This document shows, in pieces, positions 28,748-49,374 of a stretch of DNA of 64,000 nt (its first letter is position 1; each line of letters opens with the position of its first letter). The stretch comes from Nematopogon swammerdamellus (taxonomy: Eukaryota; Arthropoda; Insecta; Lepidoptera; Adelidae): positions 22,289,349 to 22,353,348 of the forward strand of contig OX336339.1 in the NCBI GenBank assembly GCA_946902875.1, given 5' to 3'. The notes beneath the pieces are model-generated. The model was not told the DNA's origin. It saw only the letters and a list, made by a program, of their open reading frames with translations, and made no database searches. A program made the position numbers and the translations under genes.

Positions 28748-31408
28748 CTGCACTCTAGTAACAACATGTAACAATTGTTACAGTTTGCCGACTTCCAGCG
28801 CATGCGGCACCCGAGCGTCGGTGGCGGGTACGAGGGAGGGAGCGGCGGTGACGGTCGCAGTCGCGGCGCGGGGCCACCGCCGCGGCTGCAGGTGCGCCCG
28901 GAGCTGCGCGCGATGCGGCCCGACTTGGCCAACGTGCGCGCGCCGCCCCCCTCTGCCCCCGGCCCCGGCCCCCACTACCACCACCCGCACCACCTTATGC
29001 AGCGCGACGCAGAACGACGCGGTGATCCTACGCTACGCGAGGGTACCTTTTATAACATATATACAATATTATTGGATTTCCGACTGGTACAGACAATACC
29101 GCGAGAGGTAGGCTATAGTGACAATGAATATTTCATAGAAAACATAGTTATACATTTCAAGACTAGTCTTCAAAACCATCATGATGGTAAAAATTCTGTA
29201 TCTACATAATGATAAACTGATTAATAGAATAGACTTAATAATGGTTTGTTATTTGTTGGGAACAGGCACACTCTCCGTAGCGGGGTCCCCACAGCCGTTC
29301 AAGCCTGCCACCGACCCGCCCAGTATTATCACGAGAATGCCCCACATGATACCTCCGCAATACAGGTAATATTGTTGTATCAATTACATTATTAGATATT
29401 AATTTGAACTTGTCTTCCTATAAATTGAGTTTAGACACATCAAATACCACTGAATAGGTTGCTGGTCTATTTATTTATTAAGAAAACACACAGCCAATAA
29501 CAGTTACAGTAAATAATTTGTTTTATGGAAGGCTTATACCCAATTAAATGTTTCCCTGTTTAGTTACATAACATTTTTAATTGTTTATACATAACTATTG
29601 TTAAGAGCATAGAATAAGTTACCTAAATGGGTTATCTAAAACATGATAAACTAATCCAAACGTTTAATTACAGAGGGGCGGCCATGTATGTAGCGGGATC
29701 ACCATACGGGCCGCCCCCGCACGGTGCGCGGCCGCCTCACATGATGTACATGCACCAACCTCACCCGCTCGACCCGTCGCCGTCTGGCGGCGGACCCATC
29801 AACATGAACAATCGACCGTTCCCCAGCGGGTACTACCCGCGTGGCTACCCGCCCCCGCGCTTTCCCGCCGAGCCACCGCACCACACCGGCCACGCCTCGA
29901 CTCCGCCTCCCGCGGAGCCCAAGATTAAGTCTGAGATCAAGACGGAGCCGGAGGCTACGAGCTCCCCATCCTCGTCGCCGGCGCGTCTCTCCTCACCGCC
30001 GCAGGACGAACCTGCGCGGCCGCACCCCAAGATCAAGCACACGGAGAGCAAGGAGCGCGCTCGCTCCACCGCTGCGGCACGCTACCCGCACGGCCCATAT
30101 GCACCACAGTACGGACCCTACGGACCATACGCACCGCCCGGCCCCGACGGCTACTCCGGCGCCATGCACCCCATGCAGGTGCCGCCGCGACCCATGCACC
30201 CCACCCCTCCGCCGGGCTCGCACCCCGCGCACCGCATGCCGCCGCACCACTCTGGCCCTCCTCCACCTCCCTCGCATCACCCGGCTCAGCACCACCACAC
30301 ACCGCCGCCGATGCGTCACGGCCCGCCCCCACACCACGTACCTTCACCGCATCATTCCGCTCGCCCTCCCATGCACCACCCGCATCCGTCTGGACTTCCT
30401 GCTCACCAGTCACACCCACCTGGAGCACCTGGTCATCAGCAACACCCGCCTGGCCTGCCCTCACATCAACAACATCCATCTGGGGCATCTGCACATCAGC
30501 AGCACCCACCAGGAGTGTCGACCCATCAACAACATCCTTCTGGAGCATCTGCACATCAGCAACACCCAATGGGAGCGGCTGCCCATCACCAACACCCACC
30601 CGGGGCGTCTGCTCATCAGCAACACCCACCCGGGGCGTCTGCTCATCAGCAACACCCGTCTGGCTCGTCAGCCCATCAGCAACATCCGCCTGGGACATCA
30701 GCCCATCAGCAACATCCACAGGGAGCGCCTCCCCATCAGCAACATCCACCGGGGGCGCCTGCTCATCATCAACACCCGCCTGGAGCATCTGCACATCAGC
30801 AACACACTCCCGGGACGCCTGCTCATCAGCAACATCCGCCTGGTGTATCCGCCCATCAGTCACACCCGTCCGGTGGCCCTAAGCACCAGCCACACCCGCC
30901 CTCATCTCCGCTGACTCCGCTGCACTCGACACCACCACCGGCAATGTCGCGCCACACACCAGAAGTCCTACACCACCCAACTAAGATGCCGGCCCCTTTG
31001 CCGACTGACTCCATCAACTTGGTATCACACAACCGGCTCCAGTCATCGCCACCCCCCATCGTGCAGAGACTGGGTGCTCCACTGCCCATGCATGGCTCAC
31101 CGGAGGCGGATGGTGAGACCCCGAGTCACCCGGTGGCGCTTACGGTGTCGACCTCGGCCAGCGACACGGAGCTCACTCCAATGGAGTCGGTCTCCTCTAA
31201 GGTGACGGTGTTGGGGAGCAGTGAGGCGGTGGGGGCGACGCCGAACGTGCGGGAGCCGGGCGGGCCTGCACTGAGAGGTGGCTCACCGCCGGCGAGCGAG
31301 GGTGGGGCGGGGCCGGGCGCGGGGGCGTCGCGCGAGGAGGAGGGTGGAGTGTTCGGGGGACTCGTCAGCTACTTCTCGAGCCAGCAGGAGGACGACATTG
31401 ACGGTTGA
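1..31408 (+). CDS. Rsf1: Remodeling and spacing factor 1 (RSF1/Rsf-1), 5'-partial, 26 exons
   Basis: Exons read by splice sites and phase: 1-37, 2033-2153, 2544-4552, 4677-4756, 4892-4975, 5291-5457, 6776-6959, 7246-7341, 8256-8410, 14789-14930, 15716-15852, 17003-17122, 17461-17609, 18486-18598, 19151-19250, 19353-19461, 20645-20758, 21414-21675, 23915-23999, 25149-25252, 25498-25538, 26289-26402, 27213-27428, 28784-29042, 29266-29365, 29674-31408. All phases agree, giving 2,276 codons plus a TGA stop. Family knowledge: RSF1 pairs with the ISWI ATPase to form the RSF nucleosome assembly and spacing complex in the nucleus. The best support is the PHD finger followed directly by the family's charged helix, and the motif [12 protein letters not shown] at 17053-17088. 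The start codon and DDT/WHIM region lie left of the window. Small exons with weak consensus (23915, 25498) are the least certain. The identification is an inference from recognised family motifs. Confidence 0.88.
217..1528. mobile_element. Inverted-repeat element in the first visible Rsf1 intron
   Basis: The left end (acaggatgtccaaggctgg, 217-235) and right end (complement acagggtgtccaaggttcgg) form imperfect inverted repeats of about 35 bp, running on through gctcaggaatattgaa. Both ends are flanked by TA-rich sequence. The interior holds a minus-strand LINE 3' end at 490-620 (an A-rich end followed by a 'ggacttatccc...gggatctc' tail). No transposase reading frame is visible. It is likely a non-autonomous DNA transposon with a nested LINE fragment. 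Confidence 0.5.
490..620 (-). mobile_element. LINE 3' tail
   Basis: Read on the minus strand, the segment runs from a conserved 'gggataagtccgcctttg' motif to an A-run next to 'caataaagtatttctc'. This is a typical polyadenylated 3' tail of an insect LINE. The coding part is absent. Confidence 0.45.
2544..4552 (+). CDS. Rsf1: Rsf1 large acidic Ser/Glu/Lys-rich exon
   Basis: A 2,009-nt exon between TTTGCAG and GTAATT, open throughout, encoding about 670 residues of low-complexity sequence rich in Ser, Glu, Asp, Lys and Asn. No folded domain is visible. One short island around 3297-3370 ([20 protein letters not shown]) is less biased and could be a conserved motif. Basic clusters such as [11 protein letters not shown] (4249-4281) and KRKRTRNK (4441-4464) look like nuclear localisation or DNA-contact segments. 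Vertebrate RSF1 also has a long charged linker between its N-terminal region and PHD finger, so the position fits. Long antisense ORFs over this exon are composition artefacts. Confidence 0.85.
5837..6122 (+). mobile_element. SINE-like repeat, head H2 plus body B1
   Basis: Head H2 begins gtgtggggccggtact and includes a gcatctctccccgtgtatg-like block. Body B1 (gtaccaccgcactgaatgaa ... ggcaccaagttcacccggtg ... gatgtaggcaaccgtgtcag) ends in an A-run at 6113-6122. It lies in the Rsf1 intron 5457-6776. Confidence 0.8.
7452..7694 (-). mobile_element. LINE reverse-transcriptase C-terminal fragment (decayed)
   Basis: The minus strand reads [20 protein letters not shown], matching the 'W..LP.....A.SVN.FKNRLD' end typical of jockey/R1-group reverse transcriptases. 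It sits in the Rsf1 intron before the PHD exon. A second, plus-strand LINE-like tail (gcgtggtttcgcgaggaatg, 7859-7915, with an A-run) follows it. Confidence 0.55.
8256..8410 (+). CDS. Rsf1: Rsf1 PHD-finger exon
   Basis: A 155-nt exon encoding a complete PHD finger. The zinc ligand order C4-H-C3 is visible: CVRC, then CDDC, H in GYHASC, and a final CPPC just before the donor site. The aromatic and acidic residues typical of histone-tail readers are present ([20 protein letters not shown]). In the RSF1 family this finger sits at the same place, directly followed by a charged helical segment; here that helix begins in the next exon at 14789 after a 6.4-kb intron. Its ligand cannot be told from sequence. 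Confidence 0.93.
8411..9480. other. Intron DNA without recognised features
   Basis: AT-rich intron sequence after the PHD exon. I see no exon with flanking splice sites, no LINE reading frame and no clear inverted repeat. A (CA)n microsatellite follows at 9501-9523, just before the H2-B1 SINE. Confidence 0.5.
9588..9911 (+). mobile_element. SINE-like repeat, head H2 plus body B1
   Basis: A full copy of the H2 head followed by the complete B1 body, including the ggtggtagggtttaacccgc segment missing from the 5837 copy, ending in an A-run of about a dozen bases. It lies in the 6.4-kb Rsf1 intron. Confidence 0.85.
10540..10920. repeat. Polypyrimidine tract
   Basis: About 380 bases almost entirely C and T on the + strand (mostly TCCC/CTCC runs with sparse A and G). 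It produces long spurious Pro/Ser/Leu ORFs on + and Gly/Arg/Glu ORFs on -. It abuts the 3' end of a reversed SINE at 10914. It may form triplex or unusual DNA structures and could slow splicing or polymerase; that is inference. Confidence 0.85.
10914..11235 (-). mobile_element. Composite SINE, head H1 plus body B1 (reverse)
   Basis: Minus-strand copy: the T-run at 10914-10926 is its A-tail, followed by diverged B1 body. The head ends with the gtcagcctgggtagctca-type box A (complement of tgagctacccaggctgac). The 5S-like block (acccatccaagtgttgaccg on +) is present. Confidence 0.75.
11429..11600 (-). mobile_element. Common lepidopteran 'gggttccgta' repeat, fragment
   Basis: Contains ttttaggtttccgta, a (GTCTGTCC)n-like run, and 'tatctcttgaaccgtaatag ... 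aaattttcacagaatatgtg'. The same arrangement, usually in the other orientation, occurs at 7095-7215, 20938-21330, 27560-27905, 33300-33440 and 34200-34340. I recognise the type as abundant in moths and butterflies but do not name the family. Confidence 0.6.
12236..12560 (-). pseudogene. piggyBac-like transposase C-terminus, degraded
   Basis: The minus strand reads [16 protein letters not shown], then [20 protein letters not shown], then NMTH and stop. This resembles the C-terminal cysteine-rich domain of piggyBac transposases (CxxC ... TYxC ... KPxLCxxCF...H), with one expected Cys replaced (QSS). The upstream frame continues as [14 protein letters not shown] and then shifts. An acidic segment in a second frame (12523-12660) may belong to it. 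No TTAA-bounded ends could be fixed. Confidence 0.5.
13735..14085. mobile_element. Foldback element with GC-rich 'gaggccgaagg' block
   Basis: Contains a hairpin-forming pair: gaaccctagagttgaaggcg (13909-13928) and its complement cgccttcaactctagggttc (14010-14029), flanked by A/T runs. An upstream block reads gcggaatcgcgaggccgaag. Related copies lie at 50115-50440 and 53950-54275 inside the tandem duplication. No ORF; a non-autonomous foldback or MITE. Confidence 0.7.
14161..14209. repeat. Hairpin with (CG)n loop
   Basis: Arms cagagcacggaatacc and ggtattccgtgctctg are perfect complements (16 bp) around an alternating CG run. This could extrude a cruciform or form Z-DNA. It lies in the Rsf1 intron before exon 14789. 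Confidence 0.8.
14789..17122 (+). CDS. Rsf1: Rsf1 post-PHD charged helical exons (three exons)
   Basis: Exons 14789-14930, 15716-15852 and 17003-17122 encode a Lys/Glu-rich coiled helix, then a Ser/Asp-rich stretch with [19 protein letters not shown], then an Ala/Glu-rich segment with [16 protein letters not shown]. In known RSF1 proteins a similar order (helix, then a conserved 'GKDI..I' type segment) follows the PHD finger and precedes the acidic Ser-rich region. The second intron contains a B3-type SINE (16070-16292) and a pogo-like MITE (16359-16946). Confidence 0.82.
16070..16292 (+). mobile_element. SINE body B3, 5'-truncated
   Basis: Starts at ctaggtggtacgctcaaatt and ends at cccataccggattacat plus an A-run. 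It carries the B3 blocks tctagtccagtatagccagc and ggagcatgcgctttggcccc. It lacks the tRNA-like head seen in the full copies at 36735 and 63178. Confidence 0.85.
16359..16946. mobile_element. pogo/Tigger-like MITE with TA target duplication
   Basis: Ends CAGTAATACCCCGCTTTACG and CGTAAAGCGGGGTATTACTG are perfect inverted repeats of at least 20 bp, flanked on both sides by TA (16357-16358 and 16947-16948). The 588-bp interior has no transposase frame but repeats the gcgtaaagcgggg motif subterminally. TA duplication and CAG...CTG ends fit the Tc1/mariner-pogo superfamily. Confidence 0.85.
18269..18375 (+). repeat. 105-bp repeat, inverted copy at 24292
   Basis: About 105 bases (gccactcgctagtcccggcc ... 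agcttagatccacaccttcc) recur in reverse orientation at 24292-24396 with only a few differences. Both copies are in Rsf1 introns, about 6 kb apart. It may be a LINE or SINE 3' tail; no ORF. Confidence 0.8.
19649..20382. mobile_element. MITE with ~38-bp terminal inverted repeats
   Basis: The left end ataattgggtagag and right end ctctacccaattat are inverted, and similarity continues through gaaaaggaaccatgtgaca. The interior carries several short palindromes built on 'aagtacttggtt'. No ORF of note. It lies in the Rsf1 intron 19461-20645. Confidence 0.75.
20400..20640 (-). mobile_element. LINE reverse-transcriptase C-terminal fragment
   Basis: The minus strand shows decayed text of the 'kLWNaLPa.iF......F' type that ends jockey-like reverse transcriptases, directly before the acceptor of Rsf1 exon 20645. 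The frame is broken. A separate plus-strand tail with an A-run lies at 20840-20942. Confidence 0.45.
20938..21330 (+). mobile_element. Common lepidopteran 'gggttccgta' repeat
   Basis: Runs from cggccaagtgcaagtcaaac through gagggttccgtagcgccatg, a (GACAGACG)n-like run, and ends tacggaaccctaaaaa. The complementary gggttccgta / tacggaaccc blocks near both ends make it foldback-like. Related copies are at 27560-27905 and elsewhere. Confidence 0.7.
21742..21971 (+). mobile_element. SINE-like repeat, head H2 plus body B2
   Basis: The H2 head (gtgtgaggccggtactctaa ... gtaaaaggcgactaagggat) is joined here to a different body, B2 (ggcctgcaggcaccccggtc ... ggccta ... ccccaaaccaaataacaac). It ends in an AAC-rich tail. 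It follows the donor of Rsf1 exon 21414-21675 by about 65 bases. Confidence 0.85.
22066..22740 (-). repeat. Inverted copy of the 5700-6270 repeat, with long G-runs
   Basis: Blocks around 22080-22170 (cgcttggatatgtcgaaaat) and 22640-22740 (gtactaccgctcacaagaac) are reverse-complement relatives of sequences at 6163-6270 and 5735-5815. Between them are G-runs of more than 15 bases (22531-22552 and 22586-22600). No ORF. Confidence 0.55.
22792..23781. mobile_element. hAT-like non-autonomous element with 8-bp target duplication
   Basis: Ends CAGTGGCGGCTGGT and, in complement, CACTGGCGGCTGGT (13/14 match). ACTGTAAG is repeated exactly outside both ends (22784-22791 and 23782-23789). An 8-bp duplication and CA-beginning ends fit hAT. 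The 990-bp interior has no transposase frame. It lies in the Rsf1 intron before exon 23915. Confidence 0.85.
24292..24396 (-). repeat. 105-bp repeat, inverted partner of 18269
   Basis: Reverse-complement partner of 18269-18375 with a few substitutions. The pair could let the Rsf1 pre-mRNA fold between introns. Confidence 0.8.
24693..25067 (+). mobile_element. Composite tRNA/5S SINE, head H1 plus body B1, full length
   Basis: The head opens gtcagcctcggtagctcagt (box A-like) and closes with ttcggattcc (box B-like). Between them sits a 5S rRNA-like block (aagcaacgctgagcgcggtc, then agtacttggatgggtgaccg) that includes the 5S box C region. The B1 body and an A-rich end follow. gtcagcctc and gaggctgac at the head's two ends are complementary. 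Confidence 0.85.
25612..25698 (+). mobile_element. H2 head fragment joined to a Helitron 3' end
   Basis: The H2 head is cut at ctctccccgtg and followed by ccgcgagcgaagccgcgggc then aaaagctagt. The second part is the usual lepidopteran Helitron 3' terminus (GC-rich hairpin, then CTAG|T). Confidence 0.6.
25781..26169. mobile_element. MITE with ~45-bp imperfect terminal inverted repeats
   Basis: aaggtgctt at the left and aagcacctt at the right are perfect inverted ends. Similarity continues through gttattcatgtcaa and gggagggttacat. Flanks are ATATAT on both sides. The 389-bp interior is non-coding. It lies in the Rsf1 intron before exon 26289. Confidence 0.8.
26630..26868 (+). mobile_element. 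SINE-like repeat, head H2 plus body B2
   Basis: Same H2-B2 arrangement as at 21742, ending ccaatcccaaaccaaaacaac. On each side is a further short repeated segment (agatgaaatacagagaaaaa at about 26487 and 26881), suggesting a duplicated host stretch or a larger composite repeat. Confidence 0.85.
27560..27905 (+). mobile_element. Common lepidopteran 'gggttccgta' repeat
   Basis: Copy of the 20938-21330 repeat: cggccaagtgcgagtcgaaa ... agagggttccgtatcgccat ... (GACA)n run ... tacggaaccctaaaaa. Confidence 0.7.
28062..28312 (-). mobile_element. SINE body B3 (reverse)
   Basis: A T-run at 28062-28069, then the complement of ccataccggattacat, through the B3 blocks, to the complement of cccttgccccttactaggtg at about 28300. 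The tRNA-like head is missing. Confidence 0.85.
28494..28749 (+). mobile_element. SINE-like repeat, head H2 plus body B2, with (AAC)n tail
   Basis: Full H2-B2 copy ending in about ten AAC repeats (28717-28748), only 35 bases before the acceptor of Rsf1 exon 28784. Confidence 0.88.
29674..31408 (+). CDS. Rsf1: Rsf1 last exon: Pro/His-rich tail with 17 decapeptide repeats
   Basis: A 1,735-nt terminal exon entered in phase 2 (AG|A completes Arg) and ending in TGA at 31406-31408. It encodes 578 residues rich in Pro, His, Gly, Ser and Gln. Between 30382 and 30891 lie 17 uninterrupted 30-bp units with consensus [11 protein letters not shown] region after 31000 is Ser/Thr/Pro-rich and ends acidic (QQEDDIDG). 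No domain is recognised. Long antisense ORFs here are shadows of the repeat composition. Such a tail is not a feature of vertebrate RSF1 as I know it, so it is probably lineage-specific. Confidence 0.85.
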
Positions 31409-31540
31409 ACTCTGTAAATAACTAATTTATGAATTGTACTATTTTTAACTCGACAGAGGGAACGGCGCCTCGCGAGACGTAGCTTAGTGTAACCTAATTA
31501 GAAAGTAAGAGTGTAGAATTAACATATTAAAATTCTAGAG

Positions 31541-31569
31541 AATAAATTTTAACATGAATTGCGAATAAA
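31541..31569 (+). terminator. Rsf1 polyadenylation signals
   Basis: Two AATAAA hexamers (31541-31546 and 31564-31569) lie 130-160 bases after the Rsf1 stop codon, in AT-rich DNA with no other coding potential. Either could serve the cleavage site; the sequence does not decide between them. Confidence 0.6.
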
Positions 31570-31570
31570 A

Positions 31571-32054
31571 ATTCTCAAAAGAAGTGATTTATTTTGCACC
31601 AATCTGTGCATTTAGCGATTTAGAAATATTTATACAGGTACTTATATTGTATTATAACGTGTAAAATCAAATAATAATTATGATATTATTCTATCATGAA
31701 TTTAGAAATATTATATTATAATTTTGTGACACTTTTGTCAAAATAAATAAATATTATTATATTGATATGCATTTCTTTATTTTACCAAATAAGAATTACA
31801 AGTTTAGGGGGATTTTGGAGTTTTGAGCAAACTAATAAGCTTCCCTACACAGGTAAAGGTCCATCTCTGTCTTTTAATGTGTAATAGATGAGGACGGGTC
31901 TTCCATATCAATACGAAACGTGATGTGAGCAGGTAGATAAAAGAACAAAAAAAAAAAAAAAAGTTTACTGCATTTCTTTCGCCCTTCATCCACAATTAGG
32001 TAGGTACCCCATTGTTGCCCGGCATCAATACAAATAAATAATAAGTGTTATAAT
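31571..32054. other. Intergenic AT-rich DNA after Rsf1
   Basis: No gene or clear repeat is seen. An A-run of 17 lies at 31947-31963. Confidence 0.5.
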
Positions 32055-32416
32055 TTTTTTATGGAAACTGACACGGTTGGCTACCTCACCTACAACATAA
32101 TGTGATGTCAGCCCATAACACCGGGTGAACTAGGTGCCATGTCAGTGCTTCCCTTCGGTCGTGCCGGCTACACTGAACTGGACCGGAAACCAACTATTTA
32201 CATAACCGTTTCCACCGACGTTTCTTACAGTCGGTGGTAACAACCCAGGCGGGTTGAACCCTACCTAGTAAGGTAAGAAGGGAAGGGACCTACAGTTTGA
32301 ACCACGGTCAGCCTCCAACGGTCGAGGGGTCACCTATCCAAGTACTGACCGCGTCCAGCGTTGCTTAACAATCAGTAGCAACAGTCGACCTGAACCACTG
32401 AGCTATCGAGGCTGAC
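32055..32416 (-). mobile_element. Composite tRNA/5S SINE (H1-B1), reverse, full length
   Basis: Starts with the T-run complement of the A-tail and B1 body, passes through the complement of the 5S-like block (tatccaagtactgaccgcgt, ccagcgttgcttaac), and ends gagctatcgaggctgac, the complement of the box A-containing head. Confidence 0.85.
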
Positions 32417-32819
32417 AATTTATTCCACAATCAATACAATATTTTAGTTATAAGCGCCAATATAGAATAAAAAATATAGTTTGGAGATAGCGAGAAACTT
32501 GTGTCTGTGAAAAAAATTTCACTAACACAATGACAAAAGTCTATTCTCAAATCAAAACAAACGTGCAGCTCGCACAACAAAATTTTATGGCATAATGAAG
32601 GGAGATTCCCTTTACTAAGCCATAAAACTTTCATACATACATACACATATCACACACGCTGAATCCCGACAATCGGGGTAAGCAGAGTAATCGGTGTTGT
32701 GCTGTAAGAAATTTGGTAAATTACAGCACAACAACGAACACCACGTTTCGCAAAGTATTCGAACAAGATTCAATAGATCAAGCAGCAAGTAAGGTACGAA
32801 GACCCACCTGCTGGGCATG

Positions 32820-32966
32820 ACTCGGTGGAAGTACCGTGCCAAGGTGAGAGGTGGCGAGCCTGTCGCCCTTTAGCGCGGCATCTTGTCCTTATCCCTTAGT
32901 CGCCTTTTACGACATGCATGGGGAGAGATGCAGTGGGGCTATTCTTTTTACGTACCGGCCCCACCG
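32820..32966 (-). mobile_element. Reversed H2 head and linked tail
   Basis: ttagtcgccttttacgacat and gcagtggggctattcttttt are the complement of the H2 head. The linked upstream piece (gtggaagtaccgtgcc ... ctgtcgccctttagc) recurs in the other orientation at 40015-40100. Confidence 0.7.
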
Positions 32967-33163
32967 GCACTTAATTATGCGAATGGCCATAAACATGGCC
33001 ATGGCCATGGCCATAACTGCACGTTTGTTTTGATTTGAGGTAAAATACTTAGGATAATAAAGTTTTTTTAATTGATCATAAAAAAAATCCATAACTTTTT
33101 TTTTAATAACCTAACAATGCCTAGCAAAACAAAGTAAAGACTCCGTCCGTGCCGGCCTGATCC

Positions 33164-34774
33164 AGTGTTGCCAACTCAAATTTTGAAATTCTCCTAGATT
33201 GACTTCGAAAATCTCCTAAAAATCTCCTAGAAAATTTTCGTCCTCCTAAAAAATTCTCCTGTTCTTCAAATTATAAAAATTTCACCATATTTTTAGTGTT
33301 CCTTATACGTACGGGACCATTTTACTAAGCCTAGGCCGTCTGTCCGTCCGTCTGTCTGTCTTACCTGTAAAGAGCTGTATCTTTTGCACCCTGAAAACCG
33401 GTCAAGTGCGAGTCGAACTCGCGCACCGAGGGTTCTCTATCAGTCAGTCAGTCGGTCAGCGTGTAAGCGTCTACTGCTGGACATACGCCTTCAATTTTGC
33501 TCCAGTCTCTCGGCCTTCAGCGGTACGGACCACTGCTTTCCGCCGACATACTTCATGTCGGCGTCCCACCTGGCGGGTAGTCTCCCACACTCCATTTTCC
33601 TGTCCACGGCCTACTACATGGTACATGGTTACTCCAACGGTCGTCGTCCCCTCATTCATTAGTCATTACGCACCATTTCGCCTAGCTATACTCCCATGCC
33701 AGCCCCAGCATGCCTAGTTCCATCGCTCGCTGGGCAACTTTTGAAAACAACTTTAGTCAGAGCTCACGTTTGACACCCGTACGTCATAAACGGTAGGACG
33801 CGCTGGTCATAATATATACAGGTTAGACCTCGGGGCGAATTTTAAATTTCCGAGGCAGCCCTACTCAGTTGAATTCCTCCCTCGACCTTCTTAAGGAGAC
33901 CTTGTCTACCAAGCAGTATTTAACCGAGATATACGTACATACTCTTCCTTCAATATGTTCTATCACTTCTCCGCCAATAATGATTTGTCCCCCCGTCATA
34001 ACCACGATTGCCATTCTAACCATCACGTAATTCGTCTGTTTTAATTATTTGTTTTTTTTTTTAGTTTTTTACCACACCAAGTTTGACACTTGTACGTATT
34101 ACCGTTTTTACGTTAGAGCAAACCAAACAAAAAATAATTTAAAAAAAAAAAAAAAAAACGTTTCTTTTATGGGGAAGCCCTTAATTTTATTTATTTTTTC
34201 TTATTATTTAATAGGATGTCCGCCAATAATAAATAACACATGATCTGTGAAAATCACAACCAGCTACCTATTACGATACAAAAGATACAGCCGTTAAAGT
34301 AGTGCGGACTGACGGACAGACTATCGACGTAGGCTTAGTAATACTACTGATTATTATAAAGAATACATGTAAATAACATTGATTGATAACAAAGTGTTCG
34401 TTCGGTAAGGCCCACCCGGTAGTCGCTTGTCGGTCGATCAATGCACGCACACACTCACAGAGTGTCACATTATCCTATTTAAAGAGCAAGAAGGGGAACC
34501 TTGCTCTTATTAAAAGACAAATCCTATCGTATATTGTGTGACTTGAGAGGTTGGTTGATTCACAAACAGTTCATTCATTGTGTTGTCACCGTACATACCG
34601 AAATATTTTCTTTGTTACTTACTAGTAAATATATGTTTCTCACTCCTAAATATTCTCCTGTAATGATTTTCTTTCTCCTAGATTTTCTCCTACTCTCCTG
34701 ACAGGCAAAAACTTCTCCTAACACCGCTGAAATTCTCCTGAATCTAGGAGAAAATCTCCTAACATGGCAACACT
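33164..34774. mobile_element. DNA element with AGTGTTGCCA ends and 10-bp target duplication
   Basis: Ends AGTGTTGCCA and TGGCAACACT are perfect 10-bp inverted repeats. GGCCTGATCC is directly repeated outside them (33154-33163 and 34775-34784). Subterminal regions at both ends repeat a ctcctag/ctaggag motif. The 9-10 bp duplication points to a Mutator-like element, but no transposase is seen. Nested inside are a decayed minus-strand LINE (33450-33730) and pieces of the gggttccgta repeat. Confidence 0.8.
33450..33730 (-). pseudogene. RTE/BovB-type reverse-transcriptase C-terminus, frameshifted
   Basis: On the minus strand, broken frames read AQRAMELGMLGL, then PWTGKWSVGDYPP, then RPRDWSKIEGVCPAVDAYT. 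This corresponds to the end of insect endonuclease/reverse-transcriptase proteins (AQRAMER.MLG ... RP..GKRS.GRPP.RW ... DR..W...EEAY). Several frameshifts and stops are present. Confidence 0.6.
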
Positions 34775-34784
34775 GGCCTGATCC

Positions 34785-35501
34785 TTTCTTGAATGGCTTG
34801 TAATACACTCTTTTCTATTCTGTGGTAATACTCTATTTACACACGACACGACAGAATATTTACTGAAGCAATAGACTAGCAAGCTAGGACTTAGCTGTAT
34901 GGTCAAATGATCTTTGCCTGCCTGATCTTTGCATGGCGAAAACAATAACAACAACAACAAAAGCAAGCAAGCAAGCAAGCAAGCAAAGCAAGCAAGGACG
35001 CGCGCTTGTCATGCATGTCAAAATCGGTAAAAAAGCTTGCTCGCTCTTGCAAGAAACGGAGAAGAATTTCTTACAAAGATATTCTCGTTTTACGTTTCCT
35101 ATCAGTTCTTATATATGTGGACAAAGCTCAGTCATATCACTTTTGGTTCACTAATATCACGTACAGTGTTTTCCATAGTCACGTTTCGTATACCAGCACA
35201 CAGCCGGTTGAAACCTTTCTGTAAGTACATACGGATATAATGGTAAATGTAGATAGAAATTACGGATTATTTGTTATAAAGCTAATGGCAAATGTCCTTG
35301 GAGTATCAACGTATAGACAAAGTTCGTGATATTTTTCACCCTTCTAATCATATTGCAGGTAAAGGGCAAACATTTAGACAGTGCAAAGTTATGCTGACTG
35401 TATTGGTACTGTTACTGTGTGTGTATATAACATTTTATTATATGTAATTATATCTAATTATAAACATTTTATTTTTACTAGCACGTTATAAATCAACAAA
35501 G
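34785..35501 (+). promoter_or_regulatory. Upstream region of Parg
   Basis: No gene or recognised repeat apart from an (AAGC)n-like microsatellite at 34961-34997. The Parg promoter and 5' UTR must lie here or further left. An acceptor-like TTTTTACTAG at 35481 shortly before the ATG would allow a 5' UTR intron. No TATA box can be assigned. Confidence 0.35.
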
Positions 35502-49269
<13,768 letters not shown>

Positions 49270-49288
49270 TGTGACAATTGTTTTGTTG

Positions 49289-49374
49289 GAGACGGTTGGC
49301 CGAGCGGGTCTGGGCATCAGCTTCTCTCGCGAGAGGTCCGAGGTTCGAATCCATTTGGCGTATACCAATGAAGG
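49289..49374 (+). mobile_element. tRNA-like SINE head in the Parg 3' region
   Basis: gacggttggccgagcgggtc (box A-like) and gaggttcgaatccatttggc (box B-like) lie 20 bases after the Parg stop codon, with a hairpin ctctcgcgagag in between. The following body differs from B1-B3. The identical copy is at 53124-53209. It may be transcribed as part of the Parg 3' UTR. Confidence 0.7.

Noticed and set aside
29841..30914. 357-residue + frame and 276-residue minus frame over the Rsf1 last exon
   Set aside because: Both are shadow frames of the 30-bp repeat and GC-rich codons. The 593-residue frame alone joins the upstream exon in phase and ends acidic.
49289..49374. A genuine tRNA gene
   Set aside because: Box A and B are present, but the acceptor arms do not pair and the sequence continues into a repeat body; a tRNA-derived SINE head fits better. 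The same applies to 36735 and 63178.
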